Below, piece after piece: positions 1 through 8,455 of a DNA stretch of 64,000 nucleotides. The stretch covers positions 130,814 through 194,813 of the forward strand of contig DXWI01000001.1 in the NCBI GenBank assembly GCA_019416935.1. The letters run 5' to 3'. A program made the translations under genes and the position numbers. The number at the start of each line of letters is the position of its first letter. Position 1 is the stretch's first letter. This DNA is from Clostridiales bacterium (GTDB lineage: Bacteria > Bacillota > Clostridia > Christensenellales > CAG-138). The notes beneath the pieces were generated by a model. The model was not told the DNA's origin, made no database searches, and saw only the letters and a list, made by a program, of their open reading frames with translations.

Positions 1-632
1 CCGGTCGAAAACGGCGCGCGCGCAAAGCAGGTCAGATCGTCCAAAAAGTCGTGCGTTTCAATACACCAGTCCGCTGGCGGCAGCGCCGCGTCAATCGTGA
101 ACGCGCGGCCCTGCACGTTGCCCACATCGTTCCAATCATAGTATCCGTCGCGCGTCTCGAGCGCATAGCGCATCATCACGGAGATGATCGTGCCGCAGTG
201 CGCTACGATCACGAGCGTTTTTGCGCCCGCCGCCTGTTCCGCCAGAACAACCCGTTCAAACGCCGGACAAACGCGCGCCATCACATCTTCCGTCGTCTCT
301 CCGTTGGGATAAAATGCAGGATAGTCGTTCCGAATCGCACCCGCATAGCGCGGGTCTTTTTTGATTTCATCGTAGCACCGGCCCTGAAAATCCCCGAAGC
401 ACTGCTCGTTAAACGCCGGAACCGCTGCGATCGCCGCATGCGGAAACAGCAGCCGCGCCGTTTGCTGCGTGCGCGCGAGCGCGCTGGTGTACACTCTGCC
501 CACATCCGGATAGCACCCCTTTTGCCGAACCGTCCGCACGCCCTCCGGACACAGGGGATCATCGATCTGGCCGACGTAGCGCCGCTGCCGGTTCAGGCCC
601 GTCTGCCCATGGCGCACCATGAAAATCCGCAT
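1..632 (-). CDS. Histidine phosphatase family protein (partial, 3' end outside window)
   Basis: Phosphoglycerate-mutase-like phosphatase, read leftward from ATG at 632 and still open at the window edge (210 codons seen). It opens MRIFMVRHGQTGLNRQ, giving the R7-H8-G9 phosphohistidine motif. SALART (R54) and IVAHCGT (second catalytic His, H145) follow in the expected order, with an acidic FNEQCFGDFQG segment between. Family members dephosphorylate small phosphorylated metabolites; the substrate cannot be told from sequence. The start lies 4 bp beyond the stop of the upstream membrane-protein gene, so the two are probably co-transcribed. The family call is firm; the exact role is open. Confidence 0.9.
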   Translation of the reverse strand, partial: MRIFMVRHGQTGLNRQRRYVGQIDDPLCPEGVRTVRQKGCYPDVGRVYTSALARTQQTARLLFPHAAIAAVPAFNEQCFGDFQGRCYDEIKKDPRYAGAIRNDYPAFYPNGETTEDVMARVCPAFERVVLAEQAAGAKTLVIVAHCGTIISVMMRYALETRDGYYDWNDVGNVQGRAFTIDAALPPADWCIETHDFLDDLTCFARAPFST

Positions 633-635
633 GGT

Positions 636-1457
636 TCAGCGCTCCTCCGCAAGTTGTTCCCGCGCCCACCGGACGAACCATGTCTTTCCACCGGTTTGGA
701 TCATTTCTTCCAGAACGTTCTTCTCGCGATCCGGCCGGCGGCAGCGCATGCACGCCATCGCCTCCAGCGCACGAATCTCCAGACGTCGAATACGAAAGGC
801 CTCCCGATCGCCCAGCTCGCGAAGAATATCGAGCTCCTTGGCCGGCAGCGTGCCCTCCTCGAGCAGCCGCTGCCAGCAGGAAAACTCCACCAAGCGACGG
901 TGCATATTCTCCGCAAGCGCCGGGTTGACCGTTTTCGCGTCGGCTACGGCCGACCGAAATTCCCGAAGCGCTCCGGCGGAAGCCTCCGTCCGTTCCATCC
1001 ACAGCAGATAATTGCAGCGACAGGCCTGCTGCAGCGTCCGGATGGCCGCATTGCGCTTTTTGTTGCGCGTGGGGCGGTAGGTGTCCCGAATCAGGGACAA
1101 CGCTGTCTCAAAATCGCCGTTCGCCAGATACCCGTCTGCCAGATAGGCGCAGCAGATGGCATAATCGGCGCTTTCCGGCGACAGCTTTTCCGGCACGGTT
1201 CGGTATGCTGCAATGAAGGCCGCCGGATCCAACTGCTCGTGCAGCAGGCGCATGCGCCTGTTATTTTCGAGCGACGCGGCAATGTTTCCGGCAATGCTGG
1301 CGATCGAATACCCCGCCAGCAGGATAACCGCGGCGGTCAGTGTAAGCCGCCACCAGGCGGCGCCGGACAGCGCCGGCAGCACCAGCGCGCCGGTCACGGC
1401 CGCCAGCAACAGACAGGCGGCAAATACCAGGCGGCTTTTTGAAAAGCAGCGAATCAT
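636..1457 (-). CDS. Membrane protein with helical (TPR-like) cytoplasmic domain, unknown function
   Basis: A 273-residue protein from ATG at 1457, preceded by a strong GGGGGAG ribosome site. An in-frame upstream extension exists but lacks a site and has poor coding character. The N-terminus (MIRCFSKSR) is followed by two hydrophobic segments, about residues 10-27 and 33-52. The remainder is alanine- and leucine-rich amphipathic helix (SADYAICCAYLADGYLANGD and similar), which resembles tetratricopeptide-type repeats. I do not recognise a named family. It sits directly upstream of the histidine phosphatase, 4 bp away, and probably shares its mRNA. Confidence 0.7.
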   Translation of the reverse strand: MIRCFSKSRLVFAACLLLAAVTGALVLPALSGAAWWRLTLTAAVILLAGYSIASIAGNIAASLENNRRMRLLHEQLDPAAFIAAYRTVPEKLSPESADYAICCAYLADGYLANGDFETALSLIRDTYRPTRNKKRNAAIRTLQQACRCNYLLWMERTEASAGALREFRSAVADAKTVNPALAENMHRRLVEFSCWQRLLEEGTLPAKELDILRELGDREAFRIRRLEIRALEAMACMRCRRPDREKNVLEEMIQTGGKTWFVRWAREQLAEER

Positions 1458-1636
1458 GCAGTCTCCCCCGTATCGCAAAGTTCTTACTCCTAGTATACAA
1501 AAGGGCGGCATCCGCCGCCATGATAAAACTGTTCCGCATCCCGCCGCCGGCGCACAAAACGTGTGCAAAGTGCTGCATTTTGCGGGGCGTCCTTCTTCCG
1601 GCGCGCCGTATGGCTGTCCTCCCCAACGCATAAACA

Positions 1637-1665
1637 GCCTGTCGAAAAAGTATCTTTCGACAGGC
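1637..1665 (-). terminator. Hairpin downstream of the truncated SIS gene
   Basis: An 11-bp perfect inverted repeat (GCCTGTCGAAA and its complement) around a 7-nt loop. On the leftward strand it is followed only by a weak TGTTT run. It lies between the SIS remnant and the next leftward gene. Its GCCTGTC-AAAA start resembles the end of the 190-bp repeat family described below, so it could instead be a deletion relic of that element. Confidence 0.5.
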
Positions 1666-1745
1666 CGACCGGCAGCGCGTTGCAGCGGTTTGCCATCCGT
1701 CCGCGCATCCGCGGGTAAACCGCAGCGTGCACCGCGATACGGGAT

Positions 1746-2381
1746 TTACAGCAGGTGCTTGACCAGCTTTCCGTACTTATCTTCCAATGCGCGGTTGTGC
1801 TCATCCCCACCGGGCATATTGGCGCTGACGAACACCGGCGGTTCCATACCGCGGCGGATCATTTCCGCAACCACACAAGCGCTCAGGCAGTTCATCACAA
1901 AGCAATTGCAGAAGGTCGACGTGGACCCCACCTTCTGTTCATATCCCTCGACCGTGATGACCGCGTCTCCCACCGGCAGATGGTTGTTGATATAGATATC
2001 CGCTTCCTGATAAAGGTTTTTTCCGCTTGGATGGCGGATGGGATGCCCCTGCGGAACAATCCTCGCAAAGGAATCCGATGTGACCGCAATGGTCGTTACG
2101 CCGCGCCTGCGGCACTCTTCAACGGTATCGATCGTCATGGCGTTGATGCCGTATGCGTTGACGATTACCATGACCTCCCCCGGCTGTGCGCCCACATGAT
2201 AGGCATCCAATACGGCTTTTGCATAGCCCGGCGTCCGCTCCACGATGTTGGAGCGCTTCGCTCCATGAATTAAATTCGTACCCGGATCCAGAATCGCATC
2301 CCATATCGCCAGACCACCCGCGCGCCTCGTTTCCAAATTGCGCGCCGGGGCTTCCCAAGAAAACAGCGCCCCCGATCCCAT
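1746..2381 (-). pseudogene. 5'-truncated SIS-domain (phosphosugar isomerase-like, UPF0309-type) gene
   Basis: The readable protein from about RRAGGLAIWDAILDPG to the end matches the C-terminal three quarters of SIS-domain proteins of about 240-250 residues: LERxPGYA-type core (VERTPGYAKAVLDAYH), RHPSGKNLYQEADI, VGDAVITVEG and PPVFVSANMPGGDEHN. The N-terminal helix and the sugar-phosphate-binding glycine/serine loop are missing. The only in-frame ATG (2381) lies inside the loop of the ABC operon terminator and has no ribosome site. I read this as a gene whose 5' end was deleted when it became joined to the end of the ABC operon. Expression from an internal GTG cannot be excluded. Confidence 0.75.
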
Positions 2382-2397
2382 ACGGGATCGGGGGCGC
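2366..2397 (-). terminator. Rho-independent terminator of the sugar ABC operon
   Basis: A 14-bp perfect stem (GCGCCCCCGATCCC and its complement) with a 4-nt loop, followed on the leftward strand by TGTTTTCTT. It ends the lacI-to-permease transcription unit and physically contains the apparent ATG of the truncated SIS gene. Confidence 0.9.
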
Positions 2398-2421
2398 TTT
2401 GGATTCCCGTCTACGCGCGGC

Positions 2422-3285
2422 TCAGCCCTTGACGGCGCCGGCGGCCACTCCCTTGATGATGTGCTTCTGGCACGTGAGATAGAATATGATGATCGGCACG
2501 ATGCTGAGAAGAATCAGCGCCATCGTCGCACCCATATCCACCGCGCCGTAGCTGCCCTTGAGGTATTGAATATGAATTGGGATGGTCATGTATTCCGTGC
2601 GGTTGAGTACGAGATACGGCAGCAGATAATCGTTCCAGATCCACATCGTTTCCAGCACGCCCACGGAGATCAGCGTCGGCTTGAGCATCGGCGCCACCAC
2701 GAGGAAGAACGTGCGCACCGGCCCGCAGCCGTCGATCGCCGCAGCCTCCTCAATTTCGAGCGGAAGCGACTTGACAAAGCCCACGAACATGAACACCGCA
2801 AGCCCCGCGCCAAAGCCGAGATAGATGACCGGAATCGTCCACGGAGTGTTCAGGTGCAGCGTATCGGCGGTCTTTGCCAGCGTGAACATGACCATCTGGA
2901 ACGGCACGACCATGGAGAACACGCAGAGCAGATAGACGATCCTGCAGAACCGGCTGTTCACGCGCGAGATATACCATGCCGCCATCGACGTACACACGAG
3001 AATCAGCGCCGTGGACAGCACGGTGATGACGAGGCTGTACGAAACGGACTTGAGGAACGGATAGTTGCCGAACGTCATGCCCTTGATGTAGTTGTCCCAG
3101 CCGACGAACGATTCCGCGTTCGGCAGGGCGAAGGTTTCCGTGTTCACAAAGCTGTTGGCCTTGAACGAATTGATCAGCACGACCACGATCGGCATCAGGT
3201 AGAGCAGCGAAATCACGGCGAACAGGATCGTCAGCACGGTCTTGCCGGCATGCCGCCGCCCTCTCGGCATCATTTTCGTCTCCAT
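2422..3285 (-). CDS. Carbohydrate ABC transporter permease, MalG type
   Basis: Inner-membrane subunit (287 residues) of a CUT1-type sugar importer. It has about six hydrophobic segments and the cytoplasmic EAA loop (EEAAAIDGCGPVRTFF) that docks the ATPase, about 90 residues from the C-terminus as in MalG relatives. ATG at 3285 shares one base with the stop of the upstream permease (TAATG) and has an AAGGAGG site, so the two are translationally coupled. No ATPase gene is present in the operon, so a shared MsmX/MsmK-type ATPase elsewhere is likely. The sugar is unknown. Confidence 0.95.
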   Translation of the reverse strand: METKMMPRGRRHAGKTVLTILFAVISLLYLMPIVVVLINSFKANSFVNTETFALPNAESFVGWDNYIKGMTFGNYPFLKSVSYSLVITVLSTALILVCTSMAAWYISRVNSRFCRIVYLLCVFSMVVPFQMVMFTLAKTADTLHLNTPWTIPVIYLGFGAGLAVFMFVGFVKSLPLEIEEAAAIDGCGPVRTFFLVVAPMLKPTLISVGVLETMWIWNDYLLPYLVLNRTEYMTIPIHIQYLKGSYGAVDMGATMALILLSIVPIIIFYLTCQKHIIKGVAAGAVKG

Positions 3286-4211
3286 TACTGCTGCACCTCC
3301 TTGTTGCGGGTTGCCCGGAGCTGGATCAGGCCGATTGCGGCCACCAGCAGGAAGAAGATCACGGCCTTTGCCTGACCGACGCCGCGGGAATTCGCGTTCA
3401 GATAGAACGTATTGTAAATATTGAGCGCGAGCATCTCGGTCGTCTTGATCACGCTGCCGTCCGGCTGGAACAGAAACGGCTGGCCGCCATTGAGCGCAAG
3501 GTTCTGATCAAACAGCTTAAAGCCGTTGACGAGCGACAGGAACGTGCAGATCGTGATCGACGGCATCACGCACGGGATCGTGATGTGGAACAGCGTGTGG
3601 AACCCGTTCGCACCGTCGATGCGCGCCGCCTCGAGCAGCTCCTCCGGCACGCTCTGCAAGCCCGCGATATAGATAATCATCATATAGCCGATCTGCTGCC
3701 AGCACATCAGGATGATCAGGCCCCAGAAGCCAAGGCCCGTATCGAGCAGGATGCTCGTGCCGTAGCGGATCAAAATGCCGTCAAAGATCATGGACCAGAT
3801 GTAGCCGAGCACGATACCGCCGATCAGGTTGGGCATGAAGAACACCGTGCGGTACACATTGGAGCCACGAATGCCGCGCGTGAGCGCGTAGGCAACGGCG
3901 AACGCGAGCACGTTGATCAGCAGCAGCGACACGATCGCAAACAGCGCCGTATACCAGAAGGAATGGCCGAACGACGGGTCGGAAAACGCCTTGGCATAGT
4001 TGGCAAGACCGGCCCACTTGGCGTTGCTGGTGGTCGTAAATGTGCAGAACGAGAGGTAGATGCCCTTGCAGAAGGGATAGATAAAGCCGATTGCGAACGC
4101 GGCAATCGTCGGGAGCAGGAACAGCGGAAACCACTTGCGGATGGTGCCGCTGAGCATGTTCCCGCCGACGGCAAGGCTGCGCCGCCTGCGCTTTGGAGTC
4201 TTTTGTTCCAT
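3285..4211 (-). CDS. Carbohydrate ABC transporter permease, MalF type
   Basis: A 308-residue membrane permease, partner of the MalG-type subunit that follows. It has a basic N-terminus (MEQKTPKRRRRS), about six transmembrane segments and the EAA loop LLEAARIDGANGFHTLF. The start is ATG at 4211 with AAAAGGAGG seven bases upstream. It lies in an operon with the solute-binding protein (154 bp upstream, separated by stable hairpins) and is probably under the same LacI-type repressor. Confidence 0.95.
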   Translation of the reverse strand: MEQKTPKRRRRSLAVGGNMLSGTIRKWFPLFLLPTIAAFAIGFIYPFCKGIYLSFCTFTTTSNAKWAGLANYAKAFSDPSFGHSFWYTALFAIVSLLLINVLAFAVAYALTRGIRGSNVYRTVFFMPNLIGGIVLGYIWSMIFDGILIRYGTSILLDTGLGFWGLIILMCWQQIGYMMIIYIAGLQSVPEELLEAARIDGANGFHTLFHITIPCVMPSITICTFLSLVNGFKLFDQNLALNGGQPFLFQPDGSVIKTTEMLALNIYNTFYLNANSRGVGQAKAVIFFLLVAAIGLIQLRATRNKEVQQ

Positions 4212-4277
4212 TGCGGCCTCCTTTTCATTGCATGGGATGGATAGATTGGAGCATGATTACGGCATGTTTGCGGGATG

Positions 4278-4344
4278 CCCATTCCTGAACCGGAGCGCGG
4301 CAGGCGGTCCTGTTCAGGAATGGGGGCGGGCGCAGCGCCCGCCC
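4278..4344 (-). promoter_or_regulatory. Two overlapping hairpins between binding-protein and permease genes
   Basis: A 13-bp perfect inverted repeat (4278-4290 with 4312-4324, 21-nt loop) overlaps a second GC-rich stem (4324-4331 with 4337-4344). There is no T-run, so a full terminator is unlikely. Such structures after binding-protein genes often stabilise the upstream mRNA and lower permease expression; that role is inferred here. Confidence 0.6.
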
Positions 4345-4365
4345 ATCGGCCGTCGGGAAACGGCG

Positions 4366-5637
4366 TTACTGATTGTTGTACTCGGTGGCCCAGCCATTGA
4401 CGAACGCGCTGACCACGTCATCCCAGGAACCGCCGCCGACGGTGTACTGGGTGAGTGCAGCCACGACGCCCGCGCGCCAGTTATCCACGTTGGGGGTCTC
4501 GGTGAACGCCCAGGTCACCGGGTATTTGCCATTGGCAACATACTCAACCGCCTGTGCGCTGAACACATTGGTGGAAGCAACGGCCTTGTTGAACGGGCAG
4601 ACGCCGAACTGCTCGGCCATCATCTTCGTGCCGGACTCGTTGGTAACAACCCACTCGAGGAAGTCGAGCGTCGCCTGAATGTCGGCCTCGGAGGACTTGC
4701 TGTTGACTACCCAGAAGTTCTCCGAACCGGTGCAGAGGCCGGAATCGGCTTCGCCTTCCACGCCGCAGTAGATCGGAATCATGACGAGATCATCCGGGTT
4801 CATGTTGAACTTCGTGGTCAGGTTGTTGAACTCCCAAGTGCCGTTCTGGAAGAACACAGCCTTGCCCTCGCCGAATTCGGCCTCGGACTCGTCGCCGGTC
4901 TTGGTGGTCAGCTCGGCGGGCGCGCAGGTGCTGTTGTTGACGTACAGATCCCAGATCTGCTTGTAGTTGTCCAGATACTGGCCGGTAACGGTAGCGGGCT
5001 GACCGTTGATGTTGTTGTCACGGAACTCATAGTAGAGCGGCATGTTGGTCAGATGGCCGCTGAAGCGCCAGCTCGAAGAGCCGTCCAGGCCTGCGGAGGA
5101 GAACGCGGCAAAGCCGAGCTCCGCGCTGCGGGCGGTGATATCCTCTGCGACCGCCTTCAGGGATGCAAAGTCGGTGATGTCGGAGACTTCGTAGCCGGCC
5201 TTGGCGAGCAGGGCCTTGTTGGTGATGATGCCGTAGGACTCGACGCAGTAGCCGATGCCGTAGACTTCGCCGTTGCTGCCCTTGAGCGTGTAATCCTTGT
5301 TGGTCAGCTCGTTGTAGATTGCGGAGCTGCTCAGATCATAGCAGTAGTCCTGCCAGGTCTTGAGAGCCGCATAGTTGCCACACTGGAACAGCGTGGGCAT
5401 GGCGCTCTTGTCCATTTCGGCGGTCAGCGTCTCGCTGTAGGTGCCGGCGGCTGCGGTCACAACCTTCACCTCAACGCCCGTGGCCTTGGTGTACTCCTCC
5501 GCCAGCGCCTGCCATGCGGCGTCCGCTTCCGGTTTGAAGTTCAGGTAGTAGACGGAACCCTTGTCACTGTTCCCGGCGCAGCCGACCATGGAAAACACCA
5601 TGGCGAGCATCAGGATGATTGCCAATGCTTTCTTCAT
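4366..5637 (-). CDS. Sugar ABC transporter substrate-binding lipoprotein
   Basis: A 423-residue extracellular solute-binding protein of family 1. The start is ATG at 5637 with a GAGGAGG site. The first 20 residues form a lipoprotein signal ending in SMVGC, so it is lipid-anchored at Cys20. The mature part has the binding-protein features: an early YYLNFKPEADAAWQALAEEY segment, ATGVEVKVVTAAAGTYSE, and late aromatic patches (WSWRF-like SSWRFSGHL, YWD-like KQIWDLYVNN). It delivers substrate to the two downstream permeases. The ligand cannot be assigned; the neighbourhood has no glycosidase to hint at it. Confidence 0.95.
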   Translation of the reverse strand: MKKALAIILMLAMVFSMVGCAGNSDKGSVYYLNFKPEADAAWQALAEEYTKATGVEVKVVTAAAGTYSETLTAEMDKSAMPTLFQCGNYAALKTWQDYCYDLSSSAIYNELTNKDYTLKGSNGEVYGIGYCVESYGIITNKALLAKAGYEVSDITDFASLKAVAEDITARSAELGFAAFSSAGLDGSSSWRFSGHLTNMPLYYEFRDNNINGQPATVTGQYLDNYKQIWDLYVNNSTCAPAELTTKTGDESEAEFGEGKAVFFQNGTWEFNNLTTKFNMNPDDLVMIPIYCGVEGEADSGLCTGSENFWVVNSKSSEADIQATLDFLEWVVTNESGTKMMAEQFGVCPFNKAVASTNVFSAQAVEYVANGKYPVTWAFTETPNVDNWRAGVVAALTQYTVGGGSWDDVVSAFVNGWATEYNNQ

Positions 5638-5712
5638 GTTTCTTTCCTCCTCAGTAATTTATGCGAAGCGCGGTTTCCCGCGCGAATCGCCCCAATGGGG
5701 TTTGCGGCCGCT

Positions 5713-6720
5713 TCAGGCTCTCGGCCGCACGACCGACATGCCGCCGATCAGCTCCGTCTCCAGCAGGATGTGCCTGCCGGGCCGTTCCATACCGGAGAGC
5801 AGCAGCTCGACGCTCTTTTCCGCCAGCGTTTCCTGCGGCTGCCGCATGGTCGCCAGCACCGGCTCGTAGTAGGATGCCAGTTCAATGCCGTCGTAGCCGA
5901 TGATCGAAACGTCCTCCGGCACGCAGAGGCCCAGATCGCCGAGCGCGCGCGCCGCGCCGATGGCCATGGTATCCGACATGGCGAACACCGCGGTGTACGG
6001 CACGCCGGCATAGTCGCGCACGGCCTCATACGCGGATGCAAAGGAGAATGTGGAAACGAGATACCGGTCCGGCGTCAGCGGGCGCCCGTGCGACAGAAAG
6101 CTGTCGCACACGCCCTCGTACCGCAGCCGGGCGGTGTTCCATTCGCTTGTTTCGCCGCCGAGAATGAGAATCTCGGTATGACCGTGGTCAAACAGGTAAT
6201 CCACGGCGCGGCGAGCGCCCTGCCGGTCGTCCACGCTGACGCTCGACACGTTTTCTGCCCGGCAGGCGGCGGCGCTGACGGTGGAAAACACGCAGGGAAC
6301 GGGCAGCTGGCGCAGCAGCTCGTCACACTCGGCGTGGCAGCCGCCCAGAAAGATAACGCCCCGCACCTTGCGCTCGGCATAGACGCGCTGTGCGGCGAGG
6401 ATTTCATCGTCATTCTCATCGATATAGTATGGCAGAAACTGCAGTCCGGCACGCTCGATACCGGACTGGAGCTTTTCGAGAAGTCCGGAGAAAAACAGGT
6501 TTTTGCGGCCGCGCACGATGACGGCCACGCACTCGCTTGAGAGCTGTTTGAGGTGCTTGGCGTTCGTGTTGGGCGCATAGCCCTCCCGGCGGATGATCTC
6601 CATCACGCGCTCACGCGTTTCCTCGTTCACATCGGGACGTTTGTTGAGCACGCGCGAAACGGTGCTGATGCCAACACCGGAGAGCTGGGCGATTTCTTTG
6701 ATTGTCATACGAGCATCCAT
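5713..6720 (-). CDS. LacI-family transcriptional repressor of the ABC operon
   Basis: A 335-residue regulator. The N-terminal helix-turn-helix and hinge are clear (TIKEIAQLSGVGISTVSRV), followed by a periplasmic-binding-protein-like sensor domain to the end. I place the start at ATG 6720 (MDARMTIKE); ATG 6708 is the alternative, and neither has a good ribosome site. It is the first gene of the operon, 75 bp ahead of the binding-protein gene. Its promoter is overlapped at the transcription start by two abutting operators, so it very probably represses itself and the transporter until the sugar or a derivative binds. Confidence 0.92.
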   Translation of the reverse strand: MDARMTIKEIAQLSGVGISTVSRVLNKRPDVNEETRERVMEIIRREGYAPNTNAKHLKQLSSECVAVIVRGRKNLFFSGLLEKLQSGIERAGLQFLPYYIDENDDEILAAQRVYAERKVRGVIFLGGCHAECDELLRQLPVPCVFSTVSAAACRAENVSSVSVDDRQGARRAVDYLFDHGHTEILILGGETSEWNTARLRYEGVCDSFLSHGRPLTPDRYLVSTFSFASAYEAVRDYAGVPYTAVFAMSDTMAIGAARALGDLGLCVPEDVSIIGYDGIELASYYEPVLATMRQPQETLAEKSVELLLSGMERPGRHILLETELIGGMSVVRPRA

Positions 6721-6743
6721 GAAAGCAATCTCGATTTTAAACG

Positions 6744-6779
6744 TGATTGGAAACGTTGCCGGTAACGTTTCCAATCACA
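6744..6779 (-). promoter_or_regulatory. Double LacI-type operator
   Basis: A near-perfect 36-bp palindrome made of two 12-bp near-palindromic half-units side by side: GGAAACGTTGCC (6749-6760) and GGTAACGTTTCC (6761-6772). Each has the CG-centred core typical of LacI/GalR-family operators. It lies immediately downstream of the -10 box of the lacI promoter, where a bound repressor would block initiation. Confidence 0.85.
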
Positions 6780-6807
6780 ATATAGCAAGATTGTCCATTC
6801 GTGTCAA
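6779..6807 (-). promoter_or_regulatory. Sigma-A-type promoter of the lacI-ABC operon
   Basis: On the leftward strand, TTGACA (6802-6807), a 17-nt spacer and TATATT (6779-6784). The -10 box overlaps the first base of the double operator. This is a near-consensus promoter, so regulation probably rests mainly on the repressor. Confidence 0.85.
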
Positions 6808-6894
6808 GTGTTGGAAAGTAATATATCATTTTTGGGTACGTTTCACCAAGTCCCCCGACGTTCTCATCCGGCGCACCGGCCCGACCCCCGGCGG

Positions 6895-8223
6895 TCAGCC
6901 GGGTGAAAGCATCGCGAAGGCGTCCGGCAGCGGCGGATACCCCTGCTCCCGGCACAGCGCGGCCACGGCCAGATTGAGCCGATGGCGCGCCTCGAAGATT
7001 GCGGCGGCGGACCCGCCCGCCTCGACCACGCTCCTGAGCCGCTCGGCGCGGAAATACACCTCGGCCACGAGATCATGCGTATCCGACTCATAGAGGCCCG
7101 CGGGCAGCACCGCCATGGACGCGATGTCGTCCGCCTGCTCGGCCGCCTTCTCGGCGTCGGCAGCGGCCTTGTCCCGCTTGACGGTCGATACGTCGTATTT
7201 TTTGTCGCGGGTGATGGTGATGCCGAACTCCTCCTTCACGAGCTGCACAAGCTTTTTATTGTACAGCACATAGTAGGAGGCATTGTACACATTGGAGATG
7301 TATTCACCAGCCAGCGTGGTACGTTTGAAGTTCGTAAGGTCGAGTCGGGTCATAAACAGCGCGAGCGCCGCGATCTGCGAGAGCGAGAGATTGGTCACGA
7401 CGTCGTCCTTGACAGCAGCATAGATCGCGGGCAGCTCCGTGAGCCGCTTCTCCCGGCGGAGCTGATCAAAGATCGCGAGCAGCATGCGCTGCTGCCGGTC
7501 GTTGCGGCCGATATCCGTGCTGATGCCCTTGCGCGCGCGGCAGTAATCCAGCACCTGCTGCCCATTCAGGTGCTGAAAGCCGGTTTCGAGCGTGCGGCCG
7601 TCCAGCCGGATTGCAACGTCCACATCGTAGTCCACGCCGCCCATCGCATCCACCAGACGCTTGAGCCCCTCCATGTTCACGCCCGCGTAGTAGTCCACCG
7701 GCACGCCCATGAGCATCTCGACCGTTTTTTGCGCATACAGAAAGCCCTCGCCCGCCGCCGCGCCGCCCTTTGCAAACGCCGCGTTGATCTTCCAGCGGCC
7801 GCGCGTGTTGTAGATGGCCGCGTAGGTGTCGCGCGGGATGGAGATGAGGTGTACTGTATTGTCGCGGAAATTGATGGCGGCCAGCATCATCACATCCGAA
7901 CGGTAGTTATTTTTTTCATCGCGGTGGAGCGGGTCGTCCGGATCGTCGCGCTCGGCGCTCTGGTCGTAGCCAAGCAGCAGCAGATTGATCCGCCCGTCCA
8001 TAAAGGAGAGATCGGCCTGCTCGAGCAGCGCCTCCTCCGGCGATAGCGTGGGGCTTGGCGCAGGCGACGCCGCGTCGATGTGCGGCTGGTCCGTTTTGGC
8101 GCCCGGCGTCGGCGTTTCAAACGCGCTCTCGGGCCGCGTCCAGACGCGGTACAGGCTCGTGACCAGAAAGGTCAGCGCCAGCGCGCCCAGTACACACACC
8201 AAAATGGTTATTTTCTTTCGCAT
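6895..8223 (-). CDS. LytR-CpsA-Psr (LCP) family cell-wall glycopolymer ligase
   Basis: A 442-residue membrane-anchored enzyme that transfers lipid-linked glycopolymers (teichoic acid or capsule type) to peptidoglycan. The start is ATG 8223 (MRKKITILVC) with GGAGG seven bases upstream. One N-terminal transmembrane segment is followed by a Thr/Pro/Ala linker. The LCP domain then shows NLLLLGYDQS, RSDVMMLAAI, ISIPRDTYAAI, INAAFAKGG, GGVDYDVDV and CRARKGISTDIGRNDRQQR, which include the arginine and aspartate residues that bind the polyprenyl phosphate. A C-terminal helical tail of about 110 residues is not recognised. Transcribed divergently from noc. Confidence 0.95.
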   Translation of the reverse strand: MRKKITILVCVLGALALTFLVTSLYRVWTRPESAFETPTPGAKTDQPHIDAASPAPSPTLSPEEALLEQADLSFMDGRINLLLLGYDQSAERDDPDDPLHRDEKNNYRSDVMMLAAINFRDNTVHLISIPRDTYAAIYNTRGRWKINAAFAKGGAAAGEGFLYAQKTVEMLMGVPVDYYAGVNMEGLKRLVDAMGGVDYDVDVAIRLDGRTLETGFQHLNGQQVLDYCRARKGISTDIGRNDRQQRMLLAIFDQLRREKRLTELPAIYAAVKDDVVTNLSLSQIAALALFMTRLDLTNFKRTTLAGEYISNVYNASYYVLYNKKLVQLVKEEFGITITRDKKYDVSTVKRDKAAADAEKAAEQADDIASMAVLPAGLYESDTHDLVAEVYFRAERLRSVVEAGGSAAAIFEARHRLNLAVAALCREQGYPPLPDAFAMLSPG

Positions 8224-8455
8224 GATCCGCCTCCGAAGCCACTCGCGTTTTTGCATAGTGTGTGCAGGTTTTTCCCTTTCATGTCCGGCGGCGTTCAACG
8301 GGATGTTCCATATGCAAAAAAATGTGGATGGACGGGGGTTTTTTCGCTATCTTTGCCGGATCGGTTCGACGTTTGTCAGCACGGCAGGAAATCGGCATAC
8401 CGCTCTCGAACCACATGCTATCCTGAACCAAAATTACAAAAAAGGGGATGCAAGT

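Noticed and set aside
4135..6540. 801-residue plus-strand open frame
   Set aside because: It lies antisense to the permease, binding-protein and LacI genes and is kept open by their GC-rich codons; its sequence is compositionally biased and has no ribosome site.
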